DNA of 14,732 nucleotides from SM23-78 sp041479965 (GCA_041479965.1 JBGOZE010000025.1:1-14732), one strand, 5' to 3'. Positions 6,893 through 13,617 are shown, numbered from the stretch's first letter. Numbers and translations: made by a program. The notes: generated by a model not told the origin, from the letters alone.

Positions 6893-6901
6893 TATTTAAA
6901 T
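6893..6901 (+). promoter_or_regulatory. TATA box of the LAGLIDADG gene
   Basis: TATTTAAAT on the plus strand is centred about 29 bases before ATG 6926, so the leader is at most a few bases. The promoter diverges from that of the nuclease operon; the 149-base region between holds nothing else I can support. Confidence 0.55.
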
Positions 6902-6925
6902 CAGTTCTGTTTTGCCTTCCACAGA

Positions 6926-8053
6926 ATGCGAGAACTTAAAGAGTTTCACCTTTGGGATTTTCCAGATAATATTTACGTTCTCTTAAAGGATGATTTCAGA
7001 GATAATTTCTTTAAGGAGCTTTATTCTAAATTTGGCAGCAGAAGGCAATATGCCTTGAAAATGGGTGTAAGCCCTCCTGATGTACGACGTTATCATCAAG
7101 GATTTTCTATTAAAAACTCAAGAAAATTTGCCCAATATATTCCGAATTGGTTGATTAAAAAATCACTTGTTTTACTATCCGAAGAAGCCAAGGATGAACT
7201 CGAAAAGAATATTACCGCTCTTAGAAGCCGTGCAGGGTCTGATCTGCGAAACCCTATTCTGCCTATCAGAGAAACACCTGCCATTTACAGGGTTTTAGCT
7301 CATATGATTGGAGATGGTTCCGCTGGAAAAGGTAAAATGCCTTATTATGCCAACATCTGTAAAGAATTGAGAGAACAATTCAAAAAAGATTTGCTTGCTT
7401 TGGGTGAGATGGGGATTTATGAGCGAATACCAAATACTGTATCGGTCGTCTACTTTCCTAAGGTCGTTACAGATGTTCTTTCTTTTGTCTTTAACGTGAG
7501 ATTTACTTACCCTGACAGGTTGCCCGAATTATTATTTTCTGCTTCGGATGATTGTAAAATAGCATTTGTTAGAGCTTTGTTTGATGATGAGGGAACAGCA
7601 TCCACTAATGTTTCTATTTGTATTCATAATGAAAGAATATTGTTAGAACTTAAAATCATTCTGTTGAATTTTGGCATTAATACAAGTAAGATAACAAAAA
7701 CGTCTTACTTAACTAAAAAAGAGGTGCGAATTAAACTAGAAATGCACATTTTAATGAAGGACATATCTTCGTTCCAAACTTTAATTAATTTTTCTCATCC
7801 AGGAAAAAGAAGAAATCTGTCTTTTATTTTTCAGACTAAATTACGAAACAAAATTCAGAGGACCAGATCTAAAGTGCTAATTGAACAACAGATTTTGCAT
7901 TTTTTAAGAGAAAAGCCTCACTCCACATTAGAATTGACGCAAAAATTACTCTTAACTATAAACGGTCTGTATTCTTATTTAAACAAGTTAGTTTCTGAAA
8001 ACAAGATAATGAGAAAAGGGTTTAAGAATAAAGCGGTTTGGTATTTAGTTTAG
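6926..8053 (+). CDS. Free-standing LAGLIDADG homing endonuclease-like protein with HTH domains
   Basis: This is a 375-residue protein with two LAGLIDADG motifs, so a single chain can form the whole two-fold core. The motifs are LAHMIGDGS (124-132, catalytic acid D130) and ALFDDEG (217-223, acid E222), and both acidic residues are kept. Residues 25-60 look like a helix-turn-helix (FGSRRQYALKMGVSPPDVRRY). Residues 316-375 look like a winged helix (LIEQQILHFLREKPHSTLELT). Homing endonucleases cut long DNA sites and spread themselves; the HTH-LAGLIDADG-HTH layout also recalls regulators such as WhiA, so a regulatory role is possible. The gene is visibly richer in A+T than its neighbours and is not inside an intron or intein here, which suggests transfer. 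Its stop overlaps the stop of the convergent endA by four bases. Confidence 0.8.
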   Translation: MRELKEFHLWDFPDNIYVLLKDDFRDNFFKELYSKFGSRRQYALKMGVSPPDVRRYHQGFSIKNSRKFAQYIPNWLIKKSLVLLSEEAKDELEKNITALRSRAGSDLRNPILPIRETPAIYRVLAHMIGDGSAGKGKMPYYANICKELREQFKKDLLALGEMGIYERIPNTVSVVYFPKVVTDVLSFVFNVRFTYPDRLPELLFSASDDCKIAFVRALFDDEGTASTNVSICIHNERILLELKIILLNFGINTSKITKTSYLTKKEVRIKLEMHILMKDISSFQTLINFSHPGKRRNLSFIFQTKLRNKIQRTRSKVLIEQQILHFLREKPHSTLELTQKLLLTINGLYSYLNKLVSENKIMRKGFKNKAVWYLV

Positions 8054-8802
8054 GGTCGCATCCATTTTATTTCATAATACGTTACGTCTCCTTCATCATC
8101 CACTATGCCCATCATCAGCCTTTTCTTGGTGCTGTGGGCTACCCTGTTCTTGGCTGCGAACTCATACCAAGTTAAGGTCTCGCCTTCATGAACTGGGAAG
8201 ATTATCCATCTTGCGTGGTCTTCTCCTGGCTTCACTCCTCGATCATACACCCTGAAGTCTGCTCCGAACTTGAGCGCTGTCTTGATGACGTATCCTCTGT
8301 TTCTCATGTCCTTGAAGACGCAGTATCTTATCCAGAAATTAGGCTCTGCTTTCCCAGCTCTTTTGATGAACGCATCAACATCGAGCTTTTTCTTGCCGTC
8401 GCTTATCTCTAGTTTTCCTTTCTCAAGTAGGTATAATGCTTCTGGCAGTGAGAGCTGGACTTTTCCTCCTTCTATCATCTGCCCATACACGCTCTTGGCA
8501 TAGAAATTCCTTGCTTCGTCAGTAGCCTCAGTTAGGACTCTTTCCCTTGCAAAGATGGCTTTGACAACTTCTTTTTTCTTGTCTTCCTCTTTTTCTTCTT
8601 TCTCTGGCTGTGGAGGGGCGAGGATTTTCTCATCTTCGCCGGCTGGCGCTTCTGCCTCTGTCTGCTCTTCTTCTTTCATCTCTTTTATTTCTTCTTCTAG
8701 GTCTATCTTGGGCTTCTTTGCCTTCAGAAAAGCTGACCTTTTCTGGGGCAGCAAGCTTTCGCTTGCTTGCTTCTCTTTCTTGCTTCCTTTCTTCTTGCTC
8801 AT
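8050..8802 (-). CDS. endA: tRNA-splicing endonuclease EndA
   Basis: This 250-residue enzyme cuts bulge-helix-bulge junctions in intron-containing tRNA and rRNA precursors. Residues 1-80 are a charged extension (KKEKQ, then EEEIKEMKEEEQ and EKEEKEEDKKK) that is not part of the standard fold. Residues 86-165 match the EndA N-terminal domain (RNFYAKSVYGQMI, LSLPEALYLLEKGKLEI). Residues 166-250 are the catalytic domain. The triad is placed at Y186 (FRVYDRG), H196 (EDHARWIIFPV) and K226 or K227 (HSTKKRLMMGIVDDEGDVTYYEI). One such subunit with an N domain could form a homotetramer. A longer frame starts at 8877, but the TATA box at 8827-8835 is 28-29 bases before ATG 8802 and excludes it. The gene diverges from rnz, another tRNA-maturation enzyme, and converges with the LAGLIDADG gene. 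Confidence 0.93.
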   Translation of the reverse strand: MSKKKGSKKEKQASESLLPQKRSAFLKAKKPKIDLEEEIKEMKEEEQTEAEAPAGEDEKILAPPQPEKEEKEEDKKKEVVKAIFARERVLTEATDEARNFYAKSVYGQMIEGGKVQLSLPEALYLLEKGKLEISDGKKKLDVDAFIKRAGKAEPNFWIRYCVFKDMRNRGYVIKTALKFGADFRVYDRGVKPGEDHARWIIFPVHEGETLTWYEFAAKNRVAHSTKKRLMMGIVDDEGDVTYYEIKWMRP

Positions 8803-8826
8803 GCTTATTGTTAGCACTCTTGATGC

Positions 8827-8835
8827 TTTTAAAAA
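8827..8835 (-). promoter_or_regulatory. TATA box of endA
   Basis: The minus strand reads TTTTTAAAA, centred about 29 bases before ATG 8802. It supports that start over the upstream ATG at 8877. Confidence 0.55.
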
Positions 8836-8890
8836 GCTTTGGAAATAGGTTAATATTACCATATGGAAAATAATCATCGCTTAGCAAAAC

Positions 8891-8908
8891 AAAATCTCTT
8901 GGGATTTT
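8891..8908. repeat. Inverted repeat 1 in the endA-rnz intergenic region
   Basis: AAAATC (8891-8896) and GATTTT (8903-8908) flank the loop TCTTGG. It is the first of two tandem hairpins between the divergent endA and rnz promoters. Confidence 0.45.
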
Positions 8909-8910
8909 GA

Positions 8911-8934
8911 TCTAAAAATTCAAGGATTTTTAGA
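8911..8934. repeat. Inverted repeat 2, next to the rnz TATA box
   Basis: TCTAAAAAT (8911-8919) and ATTTTTAGA (8926-8934) are perfect 9-base arms around the loop TCAAGG, whose form resembles the TCTTGG loop of the first repeat. The right arm ends six bases before the rnz TATA box, about where TFB would bind, so it is a candidate operator. Confidence 0.5.
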
Positions 8935-8939
8935 AAGCA

Positions 8940-8946
8940 TTAAAAA
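8940..8946 (+). promoter_or_regulatory. TATA box of rnz
   Basis: TTAAAAA on the plus strand is centred 27 bases before ATG 8970, giving a leaderless message. Confidence 0.55.
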
Positions 8947-8969
8947 CCAGCTCATAATAGCTGCTTGCT

Positions 8970-9872
8970 ATGGAAATCACAATGCTAGGCACCAGCTGCA
9001 TGGTACCTACAAAAGAAAGGAATGTGCAAGCGATTTATGTAGAATACAAAGGAGAAGGCATATTGTTCGATTGCGGAGAAGGCACCCAGCGACAGATGAA
9101 CATAGCAGGCATCAACAGGAACAAGGTGAGAAAGATTCTCCTGACTCATTGGCACGGAGACCACGTCTCTGGCCTGATAGGGTTGCTCCAGACCATAAGC
9201 AACAATGAGAACCCCCAGAAAGTCACAGTTTTCGGTCCCAAAGGCACAAATGAAAGAATCGCCCACCTCCTAAGGAGCGTGAGCTTTGAAGATAACAGGA
9301 TGGAGTTGGAGATAAAAGAGCTCAACCCTTCTGGAGTCGAGACCATCTGGCAAGGAGAAGACTATATCATCCAGGCAGCTTACCTTGACCACAAGATTCC
9401 TTGCCTTGGCTACGGCCTGGTAGAGAAGGATAAAAGAAAAATCAATATGGCAAAAGCAAAGAAACTAGGGCTCAGAGAAGGGCCGTTCGTGGGAAAGCTC
9501 CAGCAAGGCCATAGCGTGACTTTCAAAGGCCAGGCAATTCATCCTGATGATGTCTCGCACCTAGAGAAAGGCAAGAAACTGTCCATCATATTAGATACTC
9601 TGCCCTGCACTAATGCCTATGAACTAGCGAGAGAAGCAGACATCCTGATCGCAGAATCAGCCTATACATCTGAAATGGAAGAGAAATCCTTGGAATACAA
9701 GCACATGACTACCAAGCAGGCAGCCTTGATTGCCACCAATGCAAATGTCAAGAAGCTAATCATTACTCATTTCTCCCAGAGATACAAGACAGCCAAAGAC
9801 CTCGAGGAGGAGATCAAGACCTTCTTCCCAGAAAGCCAGGCTGCGTTTGACTTCATGAAGATAAAGCTGTGA
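8970..9872 (+). CDS. rnz: Ribonuclease Z (tRNase Z, short form)
   Basis: This 300-residue enzyme is a metallo-beta-lactamase nuclease that trims the 3' trailer of tRNA precursors before CCA addition. The zinc-binding motif is LLTHWHGDHVSG (H60, H62, D64, H65), followed by H141 (YLDHKIPCLGYG), D209 (SIILDTLPC) and H267 (IITHFSQRY). H245 in EYKHMTTKQAA is the conserved HxxT/S motif next to the active site. The N-terminal ITMLGTSCMVPTKERN is the usual RNase Z start, and the insertion between residues 170 and 200 corresponds to the region before the catalytic DTLPC. Length is normal for the short archaeal and bacterial form. It is transcribed divergently from endA, so two tRNA-processing nucleases may share control. 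Its stop is 14 bases from the end of the convergent purF. Confidence 0.95.
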   Translation: MEITMLGTSCMVPTKERNVQAIYVEYKGEGILFDCGEGTQRQMNIAGINRNKVRKILLTHWHGDHVSGLIGLLQTISNNENPQKVTVFGPKGTNERIAHLLRSVSFEDNRMELEIKELNPSGVETIWQGEDYIIQAAYLDHKIPCLGYGLVEKDKRKINMAKAKKLGLREGPFVGKLQQGHSVTFKGQAIHPDDVSHLEKGKKLSIILDTLPCTNAYELAREADILIAESAYTSEMEEKSLEYKHMTTKQAALIATNANVKKLIITHFSQRYKTAKDLEEEIKTFFPESQAAFDFMKIKL

Positions 9873-9886
9873 GTTTATAACTAATT

Positions 9887-11410
9887 TTAAGATTTCCTTT
9901 CTTTTGAATTTTCTTTCACCATCTCAGCTCTCTCTTTCTTCCTTTCACTAAGATATGCTTGGTATTCAGAAACATCTGTCGGATACTCGCCTGTCACGCA
10001 GGCAAAGCACATCCTGTCTTGAGGCACGCCAATGGCTGGCCCGTATTTCTCGTGGGGAAGGAAATTAACACTGTCTGCTCCTAGTTCTCGCGTGATAGAA
10101 TCAATATTCTTGTTATGCCTGGCAGCTCCTAGCTCTTCCTTTTCCGGCGTATCAATCCCATAGACGCACGGCGAGCTAATCATGTCATAGGTGAAGAAGA
10201 TGTGCACTTCTTTTGCTCCAATAGCCCTGAGCTTTGCTATGATTTTCTGTGAAGTTGTTCCGCGAACATAGCTGTCATCAACAATGGCAATCCTCTTTCC
10301 CTCAATCTGGGACTTGATGTAGATATGCTTGTCAACAACAGCAGTGTCCCTCTCTTGCTGCGTAGGCTCCAGGAAGCTCCTGGTCTCTCCTCTCACAATC
10401 ATCCCTTCACCATAATCTTTTTTCCAGCTGCGAGCCATCTCAATAGCAGAGGGTATCGCAGTTTTGGGAATAGCCATGACAAGGTCCACTGAATTTTTTC
10501 TTTCCTTAAAATGCTCTGCAAGAGCTCTTCCAAGCCTTAGGCGCGCATCATACACCTTCACTCCCTCGAGGTCAGAGTCGGGCCCTGCAAAATAGTTATG
10601 CTCAAAGCTGCAGAAGCGCTCTTCTTCCTGATGGATTATTTTTGAATATACATTGAGTTTTTCATCCACAAAAACAGCTTCGCCATTAACAACTTCTCGG
10701 ATATCATCATAGCCTCCAGCATAGTTGAATGCTGATGTCTCAGATGCAAAAGCAAAAGTGGTGTTGTCACCTTGTTTTTTTGTGCCAAAGGACAAAGGTC
10801 TGAACCCGTGGGAATCCCTGAAAGCGAGCAAGCCCCTGCCTGCCAGGATGACAATTGTGGAATATGCTCCGTTGACATGATACTTCCCTTCTTTTTTCAT
10901 TATGTCCTCAAGAGAGGGGAAAAGCTTCTTGTCAAGATAGCTCTTGATGTCTTGGGTCTTTTCATGCCTTCTTTCCAAAAGGTTCTGGGCTAAAGCCATC
11001 ATCAAAGGCTCAACATCGCACTCAGTCCTGAAAAACCATTCCTTCTCCCTGAACTTCTCCTTCAATGAAACCACGTTGAGGACTTGGCCGTTATGGGCAA
11101 TAGCCATGCCAGGCCTGGGGATGAGCAATGGCTGAGCATCTCTCTTAAGATCAGATCCTGCAGTAGAATAACGGTTATGCCCTATGAGCATATTGCCCTC
11201 GCGCTTATCAACTTCTGAACGCAAATATTCCTTGTTGAAGACTTCCTGGGAAGAGCCGATGCCTCTCTTTGGCTCATCAAATCTTTTAGTAGAAGAATTA
11301 TAGCTTATGATGCCTGAGGAATTAGTCCCCCTGTTCTCCAAAGCCCTCAAAAACCTTATGCCCTCCCTTGATACAGGATGGCTTGAAATGATGCCGACTA
11401 TGCCACACAA
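9887..11410 (-). CDS. purF: Amidophosphoribosyltransferase PurF
   Basis: PurF makes 5-phosphoribosylamine from PRPP and glutamine, the first committed step of purine synthesis. I choose the TTG at 11410, giving 507 residues that begin MCGIVGIIS with the catalytic cysteine as residue 2. A GAGG at 11421-11424 sits 10 bases before the TTG but only one base from the upstream ATG at 11419, which would leave an unusual MKAL propeptide. The N-terminal Ntn glutaminase domain shows GHNRYSTAG and DSHGFRPL. The phosphoribosyltransferase domain carries the PRPP loop IVDDSYVRGTTS (376-387). Four cysteines, C267, C415 and the pair C468/C471 (CFACVTGEYPT), match the [4Fe-4S] ligands of the Bacillus-type enzyme. 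It follows the histone gene by a short gap without a TATA box, so they are probably co-transcribed. The last 20 residues are a charged tail. No other purine gene is in the window. Confidence 0.93.
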   Translation of the reverse strand: MCGIVGIISSHPVSREGIRFLRALENRGTNSSGIISYNSSTKRFDEPKRGIGSSQEVFNKEYLRSEVDKREGNMLIGHNRYSTAGSDLKRDAQPLLIPRPGMAIAHNGQVLNVVSLKEKFREKEWFFRTECDVEPLMMALAQNLLERRHEKTQDIKSYLDKKLFPSLEDIMKKEGKYHVNGAYSTIVILAGRGLLAFRDSHGFRPLSFGTKKQGDNTTFAFASETSAFNYAGGYDDIREVVNGEAVFVDEKLNVYSKIIHQEEERFCSFEHNYFAGPDSDLEGVKVYDARLRLGRALAEHFKERKNSVDLVMAIPKTAIPSAIEMARSWKKDYGEGMIVRGETRSFLEPTQQERDTAVVDKHIYIKSQIEGKRIAIVDDSYVRGTTSQKIIAKLRAIGAKEVHIFFTYDMISSPCVYGIDTPEKEELGAARHNKNIDSITRELGADSVNFLPHEKYGPAIGVPQDRMCFACVTGEYPTDVSEYQAYLSERKKERAEMVKENSKERKS

Positions 11411-11420
11411 TGCTTTCATA

Positions 11421-11424
11421 CCTC
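11421..11424 (-). promoter_or_regulatory. Ribosome-binding site deciding the purF start
   Basis: GAGG on the minus strand is 10 bases before TTG 11410 but only one base before ATG 11419. The spacing favours the TTG, which also yields a direct Met-Cys N-terminus. Confidence 0.5.
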
Positions 11425-11436
11425 GCGATATTAGAA

Positions 11437-11652
11437 TTACTTGCTCTTGCTAGCCAGGCGTATGTCCTCTGCCTTGATGGTGCTTCTCCTGGCGTGCCTG
11501 CTCAGCTCATTGGCTTCCTTGCTAATCCTCTCACCAATATCCTCGAGAGCATCGCGCAAGGCCTCCTTAGCGTCCTCGCCAACCCTATAAGCCCCCGCTG
11601 CCTTCATGATCTTTTCCATAGCAGACAAGGACAATAATTTCTTATTTACCAT
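11437..11652 (-). CDS. Archaeal histone
   Basis: This 71-residue protein is an archaeal histone of normal size. It has one histone fold: helix 1 from about AMEKIMKAAGAYRVG (11-25), the long helix 2 (26-54, EDAKEALRDALEDIGERI and on), then RRSTIKAEDIRLASK (55-69). The IKAEDI segment is the conserved loop 2/helix 3 of the family. It should dimerise and wrap DNA. Two features differ from the common HMf/HMfB pattern: HARRST where HAGRKT is usual, and an extra short N-terminal MVNKKLLSLS. An upstream in-frame ATG at 11691 would add 13 hydrophobic residues, but the TATA box at 11676-11684 lies 27-28 bases before ATG 11652 and rules it out. It is the first gene of a short operon with purF, an unusual pairing. 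Confidence 0.93.
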   Translation of the reverse strand: MVNKKLLSLSAMEKIMKAAGAYRVGEDAKEALRDALEDIGERISKEANELSRHARRSTIKAEDIRLASKSK

Positions 11653-11675
11653 GAAAAAAGCGAAGATGAGTTTTT

Positions 11676-11684
11676 TTATAAATT
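11676..11684 (-). promoter_or_regulatory. TATA box of the histone-purF operon
   Basis: The minus strand reads ATTTATAAA, centred 27-28 bases before ATG 11652. It implies a leaderless histone message and rejects the upstream ATG at 11691. Confidence 0.6.
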
Positions 11685-11715
11685 TATCCATTAAAAAGAA
11701 CAGTTAAGCTATTCC

Positions 11716-12117
11716 CTAAGGCCAAAGCGTGACTATCTTTTCAAGAGCAGTCCTTATATCCGGGCTAAGATTAAGTTTAAGAGCGTCCTGGACTTGGTGC
11801 CAGGCTCGCGCACGTCCCTCTTTCTGCTTGAGCTTCATCTCCTTTCGGAATTCTTGGGTGAAGATGTGCATGCGGTCAGTGTATCCTGAGTAATCATGCT
11901 CAGATGTGAGTAGCAAGCGAGGATTCCTTAGGATTATGCCTAGCTCTTCTTTTGCCTCTCGCTTGACAGCCTGCAGAGGAGTCTCGCCTTTTTCCATTCC
12001 TCCTCCGAAAAAAGACCAGCAGCCAGGATTTTTTTTAGCATCCAAAGTCCTTTGAATCATGAGAATCTTTCCTTGCTCATCATAGAGAAGTATTGCAGCA
12101 TTTTCCTTTATCATCAT
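11716..12117 (-). CDS. Nudix hydrolase
   Basis: This 133-residue protein is a single Nudix domain. The Nudix box is complete: G39, E45 five residues later, then REAKEELGI (53-61) with the magnesium-binding E57 and E58. The strand before it (ILMIQRTLDAKKNPGCWSFFGGG) and the box spacing resemble MutT/ADP-ribose-pyrophosphatase-like enzymes that hydrolyse nucleoside diphosphates linked to another group. The sequence does not settle the substrate. Two overlapping starts exist, 12117 and 12114 (MMIKEN); the TATA box at 12138-12145 lies 24 and 27 bases away respectively. The gene stands alone, upstream of the histone operon and divergent from hjc. Confidence 0.9.
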   Translation of the reverse strand: MMIKENAAILLYDEQGKILMIQRTLDAKKNPGCWSFFGGGMEKGETPLQAVKREAKEELGIILRNPRLLLTSEHDYSGYTDRMHIFTQEFRKEMKLKQKEGRARAWHQVQDALKLNLSPDIRTALEKIVTLWP

Positions 12118-12137
12118 GATAAGTTAAATCAGCAGGC

Positions 12138-12145
12138 TATAAAAA
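12138..12145 (-). promoter_or_regulatory. TATA box of the Nudix gene
   Basis: The minus strand reads TTTTTATA, centred 24-27 bases before the two adjacent ATG codons at 12117 and 12114. Confidence 0.55.
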
Positions 12146-12172
12146 TGTTTTCCAGTAACGTTGAAAAAGCAG

Positions 12173-12196
12173 GCGCCATTTTTTTGGCGCTTTTTT
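12173..12196. terminator. GC hairpin with T-tract between divergent promoters
   Basis: GCGCCA (12173-12178) and TGGCGC (12185-12190) enclose a six-T loop and are followed by six T on the plus strand. A run of five A just before it means the structure also has a shorter U-run on the minus transcript. It looks like an intrinsic terminator although no gene ends here: both neighbours start on either side. It may insulate the Nudix and hjc promoters or be the end of a small unseen RNA. Confidence 0.45.
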
Positions 12197-12208
12197 CGAC
12201 ACCAGTAA

Positions 12209-12217
12209 TTATTTAAA
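12209..12217 (+). promoter_or_regulatory. TATA box of hjc
   Basis: TTATTTAAA is centred 27-28 bases before ATG 12241 but only 10 before the upstream ATG at 12223, which it therefore excludes as start. Confidence 0.6.
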
Positions 12218-12240
12218 TCATAATGCACAAACTTCCTAAT

Positions 12241-12666
12241 ATGGGAGTGGGCTTTGGAGGAAGGAAGAGCAAGGGAAGCAAGGCAGAGCGTGAGCTCATC
12301 CATCTTTTCTGGGCTAATGGATTCGCAGCCATGAGAGCAGCTGGCTCAGGAAGCACCCAGCATCCAAGCCCTGATGTCATTGCTGGCAACGGCAGGGTTT
12401 TCTTTGCAATCGAGTGCAAGGCTAGCGCTGATCCTGTCAAGTACATTGAGAAGGACAAAGTCAACCAGTTGGACTTGTTTGCTAATTCCTTTGGCGCAAG
12501 AGCTTTTGTGGCCTTGAGGTTTGACAATGAGAAATGGTTTTTCATGCGCCTGACTGACTTGAAGATAACCAAAGGAAGCTATGTTGTCTCTCTCGAGCTT
12601 GCCAAGGAGAAAGGGATGAGTTTTGAAGAATTGATTGGCCAAAAAGAACAGAAAAAAACTACTTGA
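12241..12666 (+). CDS. hjc: Holliday junction resolvase Hjc
   Basis: This 141-residue protein is the archaeal Holliday junction resolvase, a homodimer that cuts four-way junctions symmetrically in recombination. The nuclease-superfamily residues are E16 (SKAERELI), D45 (HPSPDVIA) and the E-x-K pair E58/K60 (FAIECKAS), with the typical glycine- and serine-rich stretch AAGSGSTQHPS before the aspartate. QLDLFANSFGARAFVALRF is the conserved later strand-helix region. The frame extends six codons upstream to 12223, but the TATA box fixes ATG 12241. The C-terminal 20 residues (EELIGQKEQKKTT) are a charged tail. Its last eight bases overlap the end of the convergent RecB-like nuclease gene, so the two are head to head at their 3' ends. 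Confidence 0.95.
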   Translation: MGVGFGGRKSKGSKAERELIHLFWANGFAAMRAAGSGSTQHPSPDVIAGNGRVFFAIECKASADPVKYIEKDKVNQLDLFANSFGARAFVALRFDNEKWFFMRLTDLKITKGSYVVSLELAKEKGMSFEELIGQKEQKKTT

Positions 12667-13300
12667 GTGTCACCTGAGTCTCTTTCAGGTATTTTTCGTG
12701 CGGCTTGAACACAAAGCTGGTGTTCTCGTCAAAATATCCGCACATGAACTTGTCCAACGGTATGCCTGTCCTCTTGCTGAGCATGATGGAATAAAAATAT
12801 ACTTGGGTTGAGGCGTATTTCTCCTTGTCTGCCCTTGGCTTGTAGTCCCATATCCAGAGCTTGTCATCTTCCAGCCTGAGAACATCTATGTGGCCTGACA
12901 AGGGCTCTTTGCAGGCAAATAATTCCTCGAACTTCTTGCCCAGCTCATCCGCCTTGATCCAGATGGGAACTTCCACTCCCAGAGTCTTGTCGTCATAGCT
13001 GAGCATGAACACCTGGACATTGCTGTGAGCATCATTGAACTTGTTCCAGTGCAAACCTTCCTTTGCCAGGGTGCTCACTTCATGGTTGTCTACTCGGCGA
13101 GGCTCGATGCCAAGGCTGAACTTGAGCTTGCTGCTCCTGGGGCCTATGATGAAGGGCTCCTGCGGGCAGTTGTCAAAGACGCTGTGGAGATAGGTGTGCA
13201 GGTTAGAATAGCCATTGCCTTTGAGCATGTCCAGCTTGGACTGGTGCAGTCGGTAGTGATAGAACCATCCGTGATCTAGAGAAACGTGTTTTATCATCAT
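12659..13300 (-). CDS. PD-(D/E)XK nuclease, RecB/Cas4-like
   Basis: This 213-residue protein carries the pattern of RecB-family nucleases. E110 (LGVEVPIW) is the early acid, D139 follows in SGHIDVL (135-141), D152-x-K154 lies in IWDYKP, and the QVYFYSIML helix (166-174) supplies the Q-x3-Y motif. The order and spacing match PDDEXK_1/Cas4-like enzymes that degrade or process DNA ends. The N-terminal 100 residues are not recognised. Only three cysteines (45, 130, 187) are present and they are not grouped as in the Cas4 iron-sulphur site; no CRISPR genes are nearby, so I do not call it Cas4. Its 3' end overlaps hjc. ATG codons at 13300 and 13297 are both possible. The promoter is weak, a T-rich TATA-like run at 13318-13330. 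Confidence 0.75.
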   Translation of the reverse strand: MMIKHVSLDHGWFYHYRLHQSKLDMLKGNGYSNLHTYLHSVFDNCPQEPFIIGPRSSKLKFSLGIEPRRVDNHEVSTLAKEGLHWNKFNDAHSNVQVFMLSYDDKTLGVEVPIWIKADELGKKFEELFACKEPLSGHIDVLRLEDDKLWIWDYKPRADKEKYASTQVYFYSIMLSKRTGIPLDKFMCGYFDENTSFVFKPHEKYLKETQVTLK

Positions 13301-13321
13301 GAAAAACCAGATATTGAATGA

Positions 13322-13344
13322 ATAAAAAAAATAATATGAAAAAA
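13322..13344 (-). terminator. T-rich terminator after the small membrane protein gene
   Basis: Read on the minus strand, the stop at 13346 is followed by runs of six and eight T separated by an A/T-rich spacer, the usual form of archaeal termination signals. The same bases lie upstream of the RecB-like gene and may contain its promoter. Confidence 0.45.
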
Positions 13345-13345
13345 T

Positions 13346-13552
13346 TTATCTCTTCTTCTTGAGTATCTTCTCGATTCTTCCTTCCTCTGACTCTATCTTG
13401 CGCTCTTCAATAGCGACTCTCTCAACAATCCTTTCCAAGTTCAAGTCTATCTTGGCTATCCTTCTCTCGAGCAGCACAAGAATCCTCAAGCTGTACACGA
13501 TCGCTGCCAATGTACCGATAATAATCGCAAGTATAATCGTATCCATTGCCAT
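13346..13552 (-). CDS. Small single-pass membrane protein with coiled coil
   Basis: This 68-residue protein has one membrane helix (TIILAIIIGTLAAIVYSLRIL, about 5-25) at its N-terminus, then a highly charged helical tail (LERRIAKIDLNLERIVERVAIEE and on) with heptad-like leucines and isoleucines, ending in KKKR. The positive tail suggests the C-terminus stays in the cytoplasm. I do not recognise the family. A strong ribosome-binding site, GGAGGT at 13561-13566, is 8 bases before the ATG, and a TATA box at 13618-13625 predicts a leader of about 43 bases. That differs from the leaderless genes elsewhere in the window and suggests high, regulated translation. It is divergent from the PRC-barrel gene. 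Confidence 0.7.
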   Translation of the reverse strand: MAMDTIILAIIIGTLAAIVYSLRILVLLERRIAKIDLNLERIVERVAIEERKIESEEGRIEKILKKKR

Positions 13553-13560
13553 TTTGTGTT

Positions 13561-13566
13561 ACCTCC
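13561..13566 (-). promoter_or_regulatory. Strong Shine-Dalgarno of the small membrane protein
   Basis: GGAGGT on the minus strand, 8 bases before ATG 13552, within the longer GAGGTGGAGGT. Confidence 0.7.
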
Positions 13567-13617
13567 ACCTCTTTTTTCTGCTAATTATTTGATGATTATG
13601 TCTTATCCTGAACAAAG

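Noticed and set aside
8803..8877. 25-codon N-terminal extension of EndA
   Set aside because: The TATA box at 8827-8835 lies within it; the residues are hydrophobic and unlike EndA.
12659..13300. Calling the RecB-like nuclease Cas4 and the locus CRISPR-associated
   Set aside because: The cysteines do not form the Cas4 iron-sulphur pattern and there are no repeats or other cas genes.
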